Assembly (NCBI RefSeq): GCF_004379255.2
Contig: NC_056035.1
Coordinates: 19,303,902-19,367,901, forward strand
Direction: 5' to 3'
DNA length: 64,000 nucleotides
DNA from: Salvia splendens
Taxonomy: Eukaryota; Streptophyta; Magnoliopsida; Lamiales; Lamiaceae
In this document: positions 10,833 through 22,175 of the stretch, piece by piece
Numbering within the stretch: position 1 is the first letter of the stretch
Layout of the letters: every line of letters starts with the position of its first letter
Program-made: the position numbers and the translations under genes
The notes under the pieces: generated by a model
The model's database searches: none
What the model saw: only the letters and a program-made list of their open reading frames with translations
What the model was told of the DNA's origin: nothing

Positions 10833-12032
10833 TGGAAGGACTTGGAAAGAGATCGAAAACACCAATAGAATGCGGATCAAGTTATATGGAATGATAACCG
10901 AACCGATTGGATCAGTTAGCAAATGTCGTTGCCACTTAATCAATGCAATCTAGCTCTCGCCCTTTCCGTCTTGCCAAAGTAATTTATAACTCCCAATTTT
11001 GCACAACTTTAACAGTAAAGCGGCAAGTTCGGGGTCGATCCCACATAGAAGTTGGTGTGTCGAGTGTGTGAGTAGTGAACAGGAGGGTTGGCTGCTGCCA
11101 CACTTTAACTTGGGAGTTTTTAACTTCTAGTTTTAATCTAGACAGAATTAAACTAGCTAGCTTGATCAATGGAAATTTAACTACTGGATCAAGTGAATTG
11201 CAGGTAATAACAGAAAAGTAAATGCGTGGATTAATAGCGAAAATAACTTTGATTAAACTAAAAGCTGAGTACAACGTGAAATTTAAACTAAGCTAACACT
11301 TTAGAATCTAAGAAAGCGGTAAAAACTGAGAAAAATCTCAGCGGGAAACTTAAGATAACGCTAACAGAAATGAGTATTCTGCAGCGCTCCCTTTCGGTCG
11401 CCCTTTAAACTAAGCTATCTAACTAAGCTAGAGAACTGAACTAAACTAAGCTAGAGAGCTTAACTAAACTAAGCTAGAGAGATGAACTAAACTAAATAAC
11501 TAAGCTAAGTTAAATTAGACGGAAAGTAATGTCTCGGATGCCTTCTTGTGGTGGCACACCCTCTATTTATAAGCTCGATTCGGCAGCCAGCTGGATAACG
11601 ATCTTGACAGGGAATATTCGCTCATTCTGAGAGTGAGCGACTCATTGATTGCTACGCGTTGTTCTTCTAGAATGACGACGCTTTTTGGTAACAGATTCGT
11701 GACTCAGCTCCGTCCTTGCGTCTCATATTCCAGCACGTGTCCCCTTCTAGAACGTCGTCCTTGATAACAGAATGGTGCGCTATATCCAGCTCATTTCCTC
11801 ACGTGTTCTTCTTCTAGAAGCCAACGGTCCCCTCCTAACTGCTTGACCGCTCCCCCTTGATCAACTCCCCCGATTCTTGGCCTTTTTTCACCTTTTGTAC
11901 TTGCTTGATCAGTTCCACCTTGCTACCTTGGTTAAGTGGTATTTCTGCACATTTAACACTTGTTTTGCGCGATAAACCGATCAAGTAGCATGTATTTCAC
12001 CCTTAAACCGATGCATGAAATGGGCCTTATCA
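10833..12032 (-). repeat. 5' LTR of the gag-protease element
   Basis: 1200-bp direct repeat partner of 3414-4612. On the element strand it starts TGATAAGG at 12032 and ends TCCA at 10833, followed by the primer-binding site. It carries the same short tandem repeat block (about 11421-11515) as the other LTR. Confidence 0.92.
11564..11571 (-). promoter_or_regulatory. LTR TATA box
   Basis: TATAAATA on the element strand, at about the middle of the 5' LTR, followed downstream by GAGGGTGTGCCACCAC. It is conserved in the other LTR (about 4144-4151). It is the only good TATA element in the LTR, and transcription would be expected to start 25-35 bp to its left. Confidence 0.55.
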
Positions 12033-12037
12033 AAAAG

Positions 12038-12743
12038 TAAAAAAAAGAAGAGGAAAAAAGTAAAACAAAGGGACAACAGGAAAAAAAACGCCCAGCTAAA
12101 AAGACAATCCCCTAGGTGAAGACAACATACTCTATTAAGTTTCCGGCGTCCTAGAGGCGATCGGCGGAGGGATAAACGGTAGTCACGGGAGCTTTGCCCG
12201 TCGCTCAAACAAAGATTTAGGATTGCAAAAGAATGTAAAATATGATAAAAGGAAAATAAGATAATTTGATATTTCTTGAATGATTAAAATGAATAACAAT
12301 GGATACCCTAACTTAAGGAACAAGAAAATAATCCTAATAATTATGAAAAGATATGGTAAATCAATAACTAATTAAATAATATAGATAGGAGGATAATTTA
12401 GGAATATGCTCGTATCATACTAGGTGAGGACATGCTCGCCATGCTATAACTCATTTGTATTCATACTCCCATTATTCTCCTTATGTTTCCCATGTCTTGC
12501 CATTCTCTTAATTATGTTCTTCAAATTTTCAATCGTGGAAAGAAAAAGTTTGGGCTCCTGCCACATATCTAAGTGCCAAGATGCAACAACCTTTTTTATT
12601 CGATCTCCCATTTTGGTTTGAAGTCTTGAAATGTGATCATTTTCATAATATCCCAAATAGATTAAGATATTAAATACAATATGGATGTCCACATCTTCTT
12701 GACAAACTTCTTAAAGGGTGTTTATAACCATTAAAGAAAACGA
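12038..12743. other. AT-rich flank, nothing recognised
   Basis: Continuation of the pre-insertion sequence from 3408. Purine-rich at the start, then AT-rich with only short random frames. No element termini or RNA gene seen. Confidence 0.45.
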
Positions 12744-12745
12744 TA

Positions 12746-13361
12746 CTCCCTCTATCCATGAAAAATAGTCTTATTTTGGCATTTTGGGATGTCCACAAAA
12801 AATAGTCTCATTTTTTAAAATAAAAAATGTTTTGTTTCACACTCTACCCACTTTTTGTCAACATCCTTCTTACTTTACCAATTTCACATCAAAACTTGTG
12901 TTGTCCATTAGAGACTAGTATTTTTTAGGATAAGTCTATGTGGCCACATTATGGCTGGTCATAATAGGATATTTTGGTCAATACACATAAAAAATAAATA
13001 ATAAATTAAATAGCTCTCTTTAATGTTCATGTGTGTTTACAACCCTTTGCAATAAAAATAATATTAAATTATCAAATAGAGTATGAGAAATGTCGCCTGG
13101 GGGATGGCTTTGAGTGGTTGGCAGCATAAAATAACTTTTAGTTTATTTATACTAGTATCATCACCCGTGCTGCACAGACCATATAATTTTCACGTACTAA
13201 TTACTCATTCTTAATTAACTCAGTACTAATAATAACTAATATTATTGCGTAAACTTTAAAAATAAGAAATGTACGATAATATTTTATTTAACTCACTAAA
13301 TACAACTTTTTAAAATTTCGTGCCGAAAAGAAAAGGCTCAAATAACGTGGGATGAAGGGAG
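12746..13361. mobile_element. possible Stowaway-like MITE or MITE composite
   Basis: Left end CTCCCTCTATCC next to TA (12744-12745); right end GGATGAAGGGAG next to TA (13362-13363). The ends are inverted (CTCCCT..ATCC on both strands) and the TA flanks fit a Tc1/mariner-type target. The 616-bp length is long for one Stowaway and the interior is AT-rich without coding capacity, so two unrelated ends may be paired by chance. Confidence 0.4.
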
Positions 13362-13631
13362 TACAATAATGAATAAAATTCTAATTTTGACCCAAATAGA
13401 AAGCAAATTAACATATAAATTTAATTACTTAATTTTTTTAAACAAATGATATTATACAAATTATAATAAATTAGTAATCCAAAATTAAACCTTACTTTTA
13501 AAAACATAATAATAATATAGCTCTTACTTTAGAACTGTATACAAATTAAAAGAAAATTAATTATAGATTTTTCCTAGAATCCAAGTTTTCAATATTTATA
13601 TATATATTCATCCCTGAAATTTTTTCACATT

Positions 13632-13858
13632 TTTCCATTTCTGTCCGTCTCACAAAAATTGTCACATTTAACTTTTTATCATTTTTTATAGTGGATCCAC
13701 ATTCCATTAACTTATTCTCACCCACATTTTATTATAAAATTAATACTTTAAAAGTATGAACCATATACTTACCTACTTTTTCAACTCACTTTCAATTACA
13801 TTTCTTAACATCCGTGCTCGGTCAAGCTGTGACAAAATTTGAGGACAGAGGGAGGGAG
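13632..13858. mobile_element. Stowaway-like MITE
   Basis: The right end reads TGTGACAAAATTTGAGGACAG and then AGGGAGGGAG before TA (13859-13860). The left end contains the inverted counterpart CTGTCCGTCTCACAAAAATTGTCACA in two overlapping parts. The CTCCCTCC-type terminus with TA flank is the classic plant Stowaway signature. The left boundary is worn and approximate. Non-coding. Confidence 0.55.
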
Positions 13859-13860
13859 TA

Positions 13861-14640
13861 TTTTATTTCCTTCAAATTATTTTATTATTAGTTGTAGAAA
13901 ATCTTTCTTTTTCCCATATACCTTCCTACTCCCCAGTTACCATGGATCTCATTGAAGCGCCGCCTCACCGTTGATCAAGCCTCCGATTTGGACTGCAGCA
14001 GGTTGATATCCCAGAAAGAACCCTTCGCCCTTTGCCCTTGCTAAACTTACTCGTGATTACTCAAATTATTTTCTGCAACTCATTTGTTGCATGGAAACCT
14101 CCATTCCTAGAAATTCTATTTTAACCCCACACTTGGCGAATTGGGATTGTATGGGTTTTGTCATCACAATTTGATTAATAACATTTCTAAAGATTTAGTG
14201 AATTAATTAAGTATTTCAAATGAGGCGTGGCTGCTTTGGCCTAAACAGGGAATCGATTGATGCCTGCAAATTTAATTGTTTTATTTATGTGGCGAAGAAT
14301 TTTTACCTGGAGGATTGCAAAAGATTCTTTGGACGATGTGATTGTGGAGAAAAGGTAATCCGCAGATAAAACCTTATGAGGAAGAAGACTACAAAGCGGC
14401 GCTTTTAATTTAGATTTAATATAATTAATCCTGATTCAATGGGTTTAGGTTATTTACTGTAGTAAATAGAAATGCGCTTTGTTTGGGTTAAACTAATTTG
14501 ATTAGTTGTCTCAACTTAATTAAATGGGTTTAGTCATTTATCTCATTGAACAATTAATTAAATAAAATTTGACTAATAAGATTAATTAAGTAGATTGATT
14601 CTCTTAAATTACTATTCATTTAATTTCATTTTTTTTTATT
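13861..14640 (+). other. possible remnant exons of a host gene
   Basis: Two stretches look more gene-like than the surroundings. At 13944-14020 a frame reads SLKRRLTVDQASDLDCSRL. At 14251-14355 a frame reads ESIDACKFNCFIYVAKNF and then YLEDCKRFFGRCDCGEK, ending exactly at a GTAATC donor-like site, with five cysteines. I do not recognise a family, and there is no continuous gene; these could be chance frames. The rest of the interval is AT-rich. Confidence 0.25.
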
Positions 14641-14797
14641 TCCAACCCAATTCAATTAAAACAAACACACTTCATTAAAAAACACACAACATAAAAAAAT
14701 TACAACTTAAAATTCTAAAAAATAAAAAACACAATTAAAATCCTAAAAAATTAAACGTTGCATAATTTAAAATACAATTTTAAAGAAAATAAAAAAA

Positions 14798-15960
14798 CTA
14801 CTCCGCCGGCGAATCATCCCCTGAAGGCGGTCGAGGTGGAAGGGGAGTCGGAAGGCCAAGTTGTGCTGCCATATGCACAATTCCGTTCCACCAGGCCGCG
14901 TATTGGGAGGGCGAGAAGCGGGAAGTGTCCGCCATTGTGGCGGTCATGTACACCGCCATAAGGGTGTTCGAGCCTCCCCCCGAGCCTGCCTGGCTTGATT
15001 CGCCTAGGCCCTTCCTCGCTCTAGCCGCCTTCGCCGCCTTCGTCCCTTGCGGCCGAAAGCGCGCACGGCTAGATCCCCCGTCATCGCCGGCCGTACCCGC
15101 AAACTCCTGCAGTGCACCCTCTTGTCCGCCGCTGCCCTCACCGGTGTCACCAGACGAGTATTCGCCGTGTGCTTCATGCGCTTCGAGGTTGAGCACGAGC
15201 TGGAGCGGACACCGCCGACCCACCGTTCCTCGTCCTTGACAGCCTGCCAAACATCAACAAATCTGAATTGTTTGCCGGTGTCCTAGTTGTAGACGCGCAA
15301 AGCCGTCCTCAGAATGTCGGCTCCCGAAGCTCCGCTTTGGTAGTGCGCCGCTTCAGTCGAGTAGATGCCGCAGAATTTTTTGACCTGTTTGTCGACTCGG
15401 CCAAAGTGAGAGCAGAGCATTGTATATGTGCACTTCCGGGAGCCTTTCGGCTTAATCTGGTGGTAGATCACAGTAACCTTTTCCCAGAAGCGCTTGTGGG
15501 CTTGTTGATTCCCGACGATGGGATCGTACGAGACGGTGATCCAGGCGTTGTACACCGCCATCGTTTCGTTGTTGTTGTACGGATGTCGACCTAGATCCTC
15601 CTCTTCTTCCTCCTCCTCCTCCTCCTCGCCCGCCTCCGACTCCGCCTTGGAGCTTCCACCGCCTTGGCCTCCTCCCCCTCCTCCTCCTCGCCCGCCTCGG
15701 CCTCTTCCCAGAGTGGGTTCAACGGGAAAATCCTCCCGAATCTGGGATAATCCCTGTGAATACCGCGGGGCGGAGGGTCGAGCGTATGAATCCACGTCGA
15801 AAGTGGGTGGTTGGTACCCACCCGGCGTCGCCGAACCCGTCGTGCCAGGCGTCGACGAACCGGAACCACCAAGTGTGTTGTACATGGTATCCCAATCAGT
15901 AAACGTGTTAAGATCCCACCCACCGGAGCCGCCACCGCCGGAGTTGCCGTCGCCGGACAT
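14798..15960 (-). pseudogene. PIF/Harbinger ORF1, Myb/SANT-like DNA-binding protein
   Basis: Starts at ATG 15960 (MSGDGNSGGGGSGGWDLN). Residues 1-110 are Gly/Ser/Pro-rich and end in a run of glutamates. The Myb/SANT-like domain follows (ETMAVYNAWITVSYDP, KRFWEKVTVIYHQ, MLCSHFGRVDKQVKKFCGIY), then HYQSGASGADILRTALRVYN and a TAG at 15283-15285. After a frame change the reading continues (15250-14798) through an Arg/Lys/Ala-rich segment to a C-terminal MADTSRFSPSQYAAWWNGI segment. Proteins of this type are often mis-annotated as glutathione S-transferase T3-like. In PIF/Harbinger elements they bind the termini and help import the transposase. The stop makes this copy doubtful, though the Myb half is whole. 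Confidence 0.8.
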
Positions 15961-16400
15961 TTTTTGATGAGATGTTAGATGAATATTGGAGATGAAATGA
16001 AGTTGATTTTAGGAAGAATAGATGTATAGTTGTGTGTGAAATGAGGATGAATTAGGAGTATTTACAAAGTAAAAAAATAAAAAAGAAAAAATGGATATAA
16101 AACGACAATATTACTGTTTACACATTTTTAATTATTTTTTTATAAATTTGAATTTTAACAAAAAAGATTTATTGCGTCATAAATGACGACGACCACTCGC
16201 GGGCCGGCGAGTGGGCGTCACGCACGACGCAGGGCGCACCACGTCGCCGAAGCGCGTGGTGACGCAGGCCGTGCCGCGTCTCGCGACGACGGCACACGGC
16301 ACGGCACGGGCACGGAACGCATGTCCGCAACGCGTCGCGCGCTCGTTTCGTTGCTCCGACACGAAACGCGGAACGCGGGCGGCGCGCGTTGTGGATGCTC
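14798..16400 (-). mobile_element. PIF/Harbinger element H2 (Myb-like ORF only), left end unresolved
   Basis: The right terminus is GTTGTGGATGCTC at 16400 followed by TTA, i.e. GAGCATCCACAAC on the other strand, the same terminus type as the elements at 22798 and 48663. Next to it is a GC-rich subterminal zone (16170-16390) with CACGACGC and GGCACGG repeats. The only gene is the Myb/SANT-like ORF1. I could not find the opposite terminus near 14400-14800; the left boundary given is the ORF end. Confidence 0.7.
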
Positions 16401-16530
16401 TTATACCTCAAAGCTAGTTTTTGTGAAATTCCCAGTTTCGGAAATAATTTTAAATATGGGAATATTTGGAAAATAACATATGCTTTCATGAATCCACAAA
16501 CTAAAACCAAACACATAAAACTCATAGTAA

Positions 16531-18466
16531 GAGCATCTCCAATGGCGGCTAGCAGACCGGCGAAACCATTGAAGTCGGCTAGCGCTAAATTGACAAAAAA
16601 ATCGGCGAGCGGACGCCAATTCTCGGGGGCTGGCCGATGCGCTCGCCGATCGGCTGGCCGCCATTGTAGGTGGGCGATCGGCGAGCGATCGGCCAGCACA
16701 TTTTTTTAAAATTTTCGAAACACTATATATACGCGATTTGCACGTCATTTTCATTCGCACCGCTTGTTTTAACGAGTTTTCTCTCTCATTTAATTTCTGT
16801 ACAAGAGCAATAAAGTAAAATGGAGAACAACAACGAGGGGTTTCCAGTGACGAGCGGGTCTCAAACTCCCACGGTACCGGTGGGAGGTGGATGGGGTCCG
16901 ATGGCCGGGTACTACAACATGTACCCTTGGCAGCAGATGATGCCCGGGATGGCAGCCGGGGGGTAGTATGCCGGGATGGCAGGGGATGCAGGGCGGGCAG
17001 GGGGTACCGAGGATGCAACCCGGGATGCAGATGATGCCGGGGTGGCAGGATGCAGTTTTGATTTTTTGACAGCTTCTTCGTACACATCCACCCCATCGGG
17101 CACGCAGTTCACTGGGTGTGAGACTTTCTCCTTAGTGGAGTTGGGGATAGATCTCGAGGATGCGGACACTCCCGTTCAAACGGGGGAGTAGGGCGGGGTC
17201 GGGGCACACCAAAGAAGAAGAAGGGTAAGGGGAAGGGCAAAAGGGTGGTCGGCGAGTCGTCGCAGCCGGCTGATGACGACAGCCCGACACGAAGGAAGTG
17301 GACGGATGCGGAGAACGTCGCGCTGTCCAAGGCTTGGGTGAGTGTTTGCGATGATCCCCTCCATTCGAACAATCAGAGGATCGTCAACTTGTGGGCTAAA
17401 ATATTAGCAGCCTACAAGGCATTTTTTGCCCGGAGGGGAGGCCACACAGCGGGGAGGAGTGCCGGAAGGGGTGGGACCGAATCAGGGCTGCGGTCTCCTG
17501 ATTTTCGGGCTTGTACACCAACGCCCTCCGCATGCAGACCGGTGGCCAAACTGACGATGACTGCAGGAGGATAGTGGAGAAAGCCTTCCCCGTGCCCGGG
17601 CTTTATAAGGAGTTCACCTACTGGAACTGCTATGAGGTCTTGTTGGACTCCGAGAAGTTTTGGGCAGGTTCTGATGTTGGCAAGCCGAAGAAGCAGCGAC
17701 TGAACTATGCCAGTGATTACAGCGGCAGCAGCGGCGGTTCCCACGACCTCCCCAAGGATGTTCAGGAGTTCTCGTCCCCTCCATCGTTTACTCACCGTAC
17801 TCGCTCGGTTGAGCAAAGGCGGGCGCAACGAGTAGCGAGGGGGGTCGTCCAGGGGTCCTAGGAGGTCCAGTCGGTATCCCACCCTGTTGGCTCGTCGCCA
17901 ACCGAGCTCGCCTTCTTCGCGCGTCAACAAACACGGGCTCAGATGCACAAGATCTTAGCTGAATGAAGGGCGGCAACTGACCCGTGGAGAAGAGGTTTCT
18001 TCACTCAATGTTCGAGAGTATGCGGGTCGATTTGGATGCCTCCGCGGCACGGTTGGGGGCACAAACGCGGGCTCAGATGCCACAGAGGTGGGGGTCCCGG
18101 ATAGCGGCGACAACGGCGGCGACGACGACGATGGCCACGAGGAGTGAGGCGGAGGCGGGGGCTCGTGTGTGGAAGATGTTTTTTTTTTAAAATTAATGTA
18201 ATTTTTTTAATTAATGTACTTTTTTTAAATTTTACTATTATTATTGAATTTTCTCGTATCTGTGTCGTAAATTTAATTCCGTATTTTGTGTGATTGTTAA
18301 TTATTTATTTTTTATAATTTTGTTTGTTGTGGCTAGCCTATTACTTGTCTAGTTGCTTGCCCTGATGATATGGCAGGAGGAGTTTTTAATGCTGATGATG
18401 TGGCAGAAGGAGCTGTGGCTAGCCTATGGCTGACCTATGACTAACCTAAAATCATTGGAGATGCTC
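16531..18466 (+). mobile_element. PIF/Harbinger element H3 (Myb-like ORF only), complete
   Basis: 1936 bp with perfect 14-bp terminal inverted repeats (GAGCATCTCCAATG at the left, CATTGGAGATGCTC at the right) and a TAA target duplication (16528-16530 and 18467-18469). Subterminal GGCCGATCGGCTGG-type repeats follow the left end, and a TATATATA box (about 16723-16730) precedes the ORF. The only coding sequence is the Myb-like ORF1; no transposase remnant is present. Confidence 0.88.
16820..18190 (+). pseudogene. PIF/Harbinger ORF1, Myb/SANT-like protein, broken
   Basis: ATG 16820 opens MENNNEGFPVTSGSQ and a Gly/Met-rich segment with a stop at about 16964. A second segment holds the Myb/SANT-like domain (RRKWTDAENVALSKAWVSV, NQRIVNLWAKILAAYKAF, about 17293-17430). 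After a frameshift comes GGQTDDDCRRIVEKAF, FTYWNCYEVLLDSEKFW and a Ser-rich stretch, then another shift to KRFLHSMFESMRVDLDASAARL at 17990-18055. The order (Myb domain, W-x-C-Y-x-x-L-x-x-S-x-K-F segment, coiled tail) is that of plant Harbinger ORF1 / NAM-associated proteins. At least three lesions make it non-functional. Confidence 0.82.
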
Positions 18467-18599
18467 TAACAAAAGTCCATACTAACAACCAATCACAAAT
18501 AAATAGAGAAACACCATCCCATTTTACATGAAAGGCCTAGGTTCACGCAAATGTGGATTTACACTTGCACAGCAACCAAACACACCCAATACAATTAGA

Positions 18600-18960
18600 G
18601 GTCCCCAAACCGAATCGAACCGGCCCGGAACCGTGACCGAACCGTCGGCAGCGGTTCAGAACCACCGTTTAACCGGAACCGCCGATTCGGAACCGGCGGT
18701 TCGGCGGTTCCGACAACTTTTCAGGCCTATTTCTGACCTACCCTTAGCCTTTGCAGAAACCGGTTCAGAAACCGCCAGTTTTCGTCAGAAAACCGTTGAC
18801 GAAACCGGCGGTTTATACCAAAAATCGGCGGTTGCACCGAAAACCGGCAATTCCGGCGGTAAACCGGCGGTTCCGCCGTTGTTTTCAAAAATTTGAAATT
18901 TTGAATCCATCGAAAAATCGCCGGTTTCCACCGAAAACCGGCGGTTCCGCCATTTTTTTT
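18600..18960. repeat. left subterminal AACCGGCGGTT cluster of hAT
   Basis: Dozens of AACCGGCGGTT, AAACCGGCGGTT and ACCGCCG variants in both orientations within 360 bp. The right end has a matching cluster at about 22007-22150. Same motif family as 905-1300. Confidence 0.85.
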
Positions 18961-19214
18961 CAAATTTTTACTTTTTTTAAAAAATTTAATCACAATTTTC
19001 CCCTATAAATACCCCCTATCCTCTTCATTTCTACTCACCCCATTCTGGTGTTAATAAGAAATTTTCTTCTCAATCTCAATTTCTCTATTCTCTATCCTCA
19101 TTCTCTTAAGTTGTTTACGTTATTTGCGCTCATAATTTACTCACGTTGTTCACGTTATCATCTTCACACAATCACACTACTCTCTATTCTCCACTTTCAA
19201 TTTCCATAAATATC

Positions 19215-21546
19215 ATGTCTTCATCTCGTCGTGGTGGTGATCGGGGCAAGGGAATTGCCCAAGATCAAAGTGATACTCGTCGTCAACGTGCCCCTACTAG
19301 AGCACAAGTTGCGGAGGAGGTGGGAAGGCGAGCCGCTCTTCGAGCACAAGTAAGTTCTAATATGTTTTTGTTTTTTGTTAATTCATTTTTATTAAATTCA
19401 TAATGTCATTTTTGAACATCTATGTGTCTATGTGTTTTATTTTTGTGTTAGTATTTTTACTTAGTTGTATAATTTTCGTAGGAGGAAGAAGATCGAAATG
19501 CGGCCTTGGTATTTGCCCTCGCCGACGACGACCAACAAGGGGGGCATTCACATTCGGATTCGCGTTTCGAGTACGATGTGAATCTATCTTCGGACGAAGG
19601 CGATGATGGATCGCATCAATTCCCCCCTTTTAGCACCGGCCAAGTTGGCGAAAATGATGAAGAGGCCGATGCTCCTCCTTCCGCAGGACGACAAAAGAAG
19701 AAGATGCCTCCCAAGTTGAAATCCGATATCTTCACCAAACATTACAAGAAGGTCCCGGTGGTAATTTCAAATCCTAATGATCCGACCACTACCGTGGAGA
19801 CAAGTGAGTTCAAAGCATACTGCAACTATTGCGATAAAGTCTATCCATTTGGAACCGGTGGGGGATATGGTACTCTCCATCGCCATTTGAAGACAAAACA
19901 CCCCGTGGAATATGGGCATACTAAGTCCCAAAGCCAAATAAACTTCCCCGCCGGCTCATCGTCTCAAACAGGTACGCCTCTATTTAAATATGATCCCAAA
20001 AATATTACCGATGCCATGGTAAGATGGGCGGCAATGAAACATTTGCCGTTCAATTTTATTAAAGATAAAAAATATGAAGTTACTATGCAAACCGCTTTTA
20101 ATGTTGCAACAAAAAGAATTCCCCCCTCAACTGCTCAAAGATCTAACAACCGGCAGTTTTTTGATAAAAAAAGAGAGGTTGGAAAATTTCTATCCAACTT
20201 GGGGCACAAAGTTAATATTTGCTCCGATGTGTGGACGGATTCTTTCCAACGAAATTCTTACATGGGAGTTTCATGTCATTTTATAGACAATAGTTGGTCT
20301 TTAAATAAACATTTGATTGGTTTTAGACAATTTCCTTCACCACACACCGCACAAGCAATTGCATATTTAATTATTCAAGTTTTGAATGATTATGAGTTAT
20401 GCAACAAGATATTTTCGGTATACCCGATTTAATTGCGGCTTGCTCCCCGGTGATAAGTGGTAAGTATTTTCACCAACGATGTATGTCATATATTAAATTT
20501 ATGTGTACAAGATGTTTTGTCTTTATAGAACTTTCCCTGTTGATGATTTATATCTAACCTCTTCTTATTGGGATCAAAACATGAGCTTATTTAAATTATT
20601 CAAAGGTTTTTTAAATGCCACCGTTGAGTTATCGGGTGTGTATTATTGCACATTTGTTCATGTTTTAGAACATTGCATATACATATCACTTGGTTTTAAA
20701 ACTGCAATGAAAAATTCCACAAACAATATTGAGTTAATGTGTGTTTTATATTACATGGTTGAAAAATGGCTCAAGTATTTCAATGAGATCCCAACGGTTT
20801 TTTTGCTTGCCAAAGTTTTGGATCCAAAGTGGAAACTAGTTGGTACTTTAAAAATTTTAGAATTTTATTACAACAATTTGACTTCTATTGATCTTGAACC
20901 ACTCCGAGCTTTGCAAAATGACGAGGACGACAACTAAATAAACCTAGCCCAAACATTCCAAATAAACCTCCCCCACATCCCAACCCTCCAAAGAAGTTTT
21001 GAGTTCGACTTGCAGGCTCTTTTTCACGATTACGAAGCCAAGTACAACAGTACCCACCAAGTGAGACCTAGACCCCCCCGTCAAACACATAACTTTGGCT
21101 TCTTCCAAGTTGATGACCCCGACTCCCAATCCCAATTGGCGGACCTATACGGCTTCAGCAGCGGAGGAAGGACGACAAATTTGGCAAGTGAGTTAGATTT
21201 ATATTTTGACTCACACTTTTCATTCAATGAGGAAGAAGGAGGTCTCGTTCCCCAACAAATCAACGTCCTAGATTGGTGGGTATCAAACGAGAAAGATTTT
21301 CCCATCCTTGCATCAATGGCCAAGGAGATCTTTTCGGTTCCGGCTTCCACTGTCGCCGTCGAGTCCGCCTTTAGTGTTGGAGGCAACGTCTTGGACGACA
21401 GAAGAAGTAGACTCATCGGGCAAAACATGGAAGCCACCATGTTACTTGATGATTGGTGCTCCGCCGAAATTAGAGACCAAGAACCGGATTGGGACAATCA
21501 AGTAGTACAACCCGACCAAGACTACTTCCCCGACGAAAAAGAGTAG
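19215..21546 (+). pseudogene. hAT transposase (BED finger, RNase H-like, hAT dimerisation domain), broken
   Basis: Exon 1 is 19215-19349 (MSSSRRGGDRGKG). The intron starts GTAAGT and ends TCGTAG, and exon 2 opens at 19482 in the same frame (EEEDRNAALVFALADDD). Domains in order: acidic/Pro-rich N-terminus; BED zinc finger with CNYC and HRHLKTKH (about 19818-19910); hAT core with NICSDVWTDSFQRNSYMGV (about 20214-20270), containing the first catalytic Asp. The frame stops at 20430. Part of the core is missing before 20503-20937, which encodes a DUF4413-like part (VLDPKWKLVGTLKILEFYY). After another stop, 21010-21546 has the C-terminal dimerisation domain (NVLDWWVSNEKDFPIL, VPASTVAVESAFSVGGNVL). 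RICESLEEPER/DAYSLEEPER-like proteins are domesticated relatives. The stops and the deletion rule out an active enzyme. Confidence 0.9.
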
Positions 21547-22006
21547 GCGCCAATTCCTCCGATCAAGCCAAATAGGTAAGCAAGGTAAGAGAACTACGTG
21601 GACTTTGATTCCAAAATGCAATTGAGCATTGAGGATACGTAGACATCTCAACTTAAATTTTAAATTTAAGTTGAGCTCAAGTCCTTTTCCTTTATTTCTT
21701 TTTTCTCCCCTTTGTTTCTAATATGTAATTTGTAAATTGTAATCAAGACTTTAAGTCTTTTGTAATTTAGAATTTTTAAGTTGTAATTTGTAAATTTTAA
21801 GTTGTAATTTGTAATTTTAAAGTTGAAATTTGTAAATTTTAAGTTGTAATTTGCAATTTTAAAGTTGTAATTTGTAATTTTGAAGTTGTAATTTGTATCA
21901 ATAAAATTGCATTTGTACATCGCTTTATTCTAATTTTATTTATGCAAATATATTTACATTTTTTACTTGAATTACAAATTTACAATGTATAAAAAAAAAT
22001 TTAAAA

Positions 22007-22150
22007 TAAACCGCCGAACCGGACGAACCGGCGGTTCCGGCGGTTCACGGTTCACGAACCGGAACCGCCGAACCTTGTCCGGGCCGGTTCAGGTTCACTC
22101 ATTTCTTGAACCGAAACCGGCGGTTCCGAACCGTGAACCGCCGGTTCCCG
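22007..22150. repeat. right subterminal AACCGGCGGTT cluster of hAT
   Basis: Counterpart of the left cluster: repeated CCGAACCGGACGAACCGGCGG, GGTTCACGG and GAACCGCCGG motifs, directly inside the right terminus. Preceding it (21740-21900) is a run of AAGTTGTAATTTGTAAATTTT direct repeats of about 18-22 bp at the 3' end of the gene. Confidence 0.8.
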
Positions 22151-22175
22151 AACCGTGGTGATGTCTAAATACAAT

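Larger units (their letters stand above)
3414..12032 (-). mobile_element. Athila-like Ty3/gypsy LTR retrotransposon, gag-protease only (non-autonomous)
   Basis: Complete 8619-bp element on the minus strand. LTRs are 3414-4612 (3') and 10833-12032 (5'); each starts TGATAAGG and ends TCCA on the element strand. A perfect 5-bp target duplication AAAAG flanks it (3409-3413 and 12033-12037). The primer-binding site (10812-10829) matches the 3' end of tRNA-Asp. Gag (10737-9076) and aspartic protease (9060-8266) are followed in the same frame by the segment that normally lies behind integrase (7534-8169), so reverse transcriptase, RNase H and the integrase core are missing. A further ORF (6396-6938) and two stem-loops precede the 3' LTR. 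Such gag-carrying elements without pol are known in plants (TR-GAG type) and depend on an autonomous relative. By eye the LTRs differ at roughly 14 of the first 310 positions, so the insertion is not recent. Confidence 0.92.
18596..22167 (+). mobile_element. hAT transposon, complete with 8-bp target duplication
   Basis: 3572 bp. Termini TAGAGGTCCCCA at the left and TAGACATCACCA (reverse complement of the right end) form imperfect inverted repeats. A perfect 8-bp duplication AATACAAT flanks it (18588-18595 and 22168-22175). GC-rich subterminal motif clusters lie at both ends and a spliced transposase gene between them. Lesions in the middle of the gene make it non-autonomous now. Confidence 0.93.

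Noticed and set aside
15518..15967. 149-codon frame opposite the Myb-like ORF
   Set aside because: Shadow of the Gly/Glu-rich coding strand; no independent evidence.
16183..16399. GC-rich overlapping frames on both strands
   Set aside because: They lie in the Harbinger subterminal repeat zone, which is GC-rich and stop-poor.
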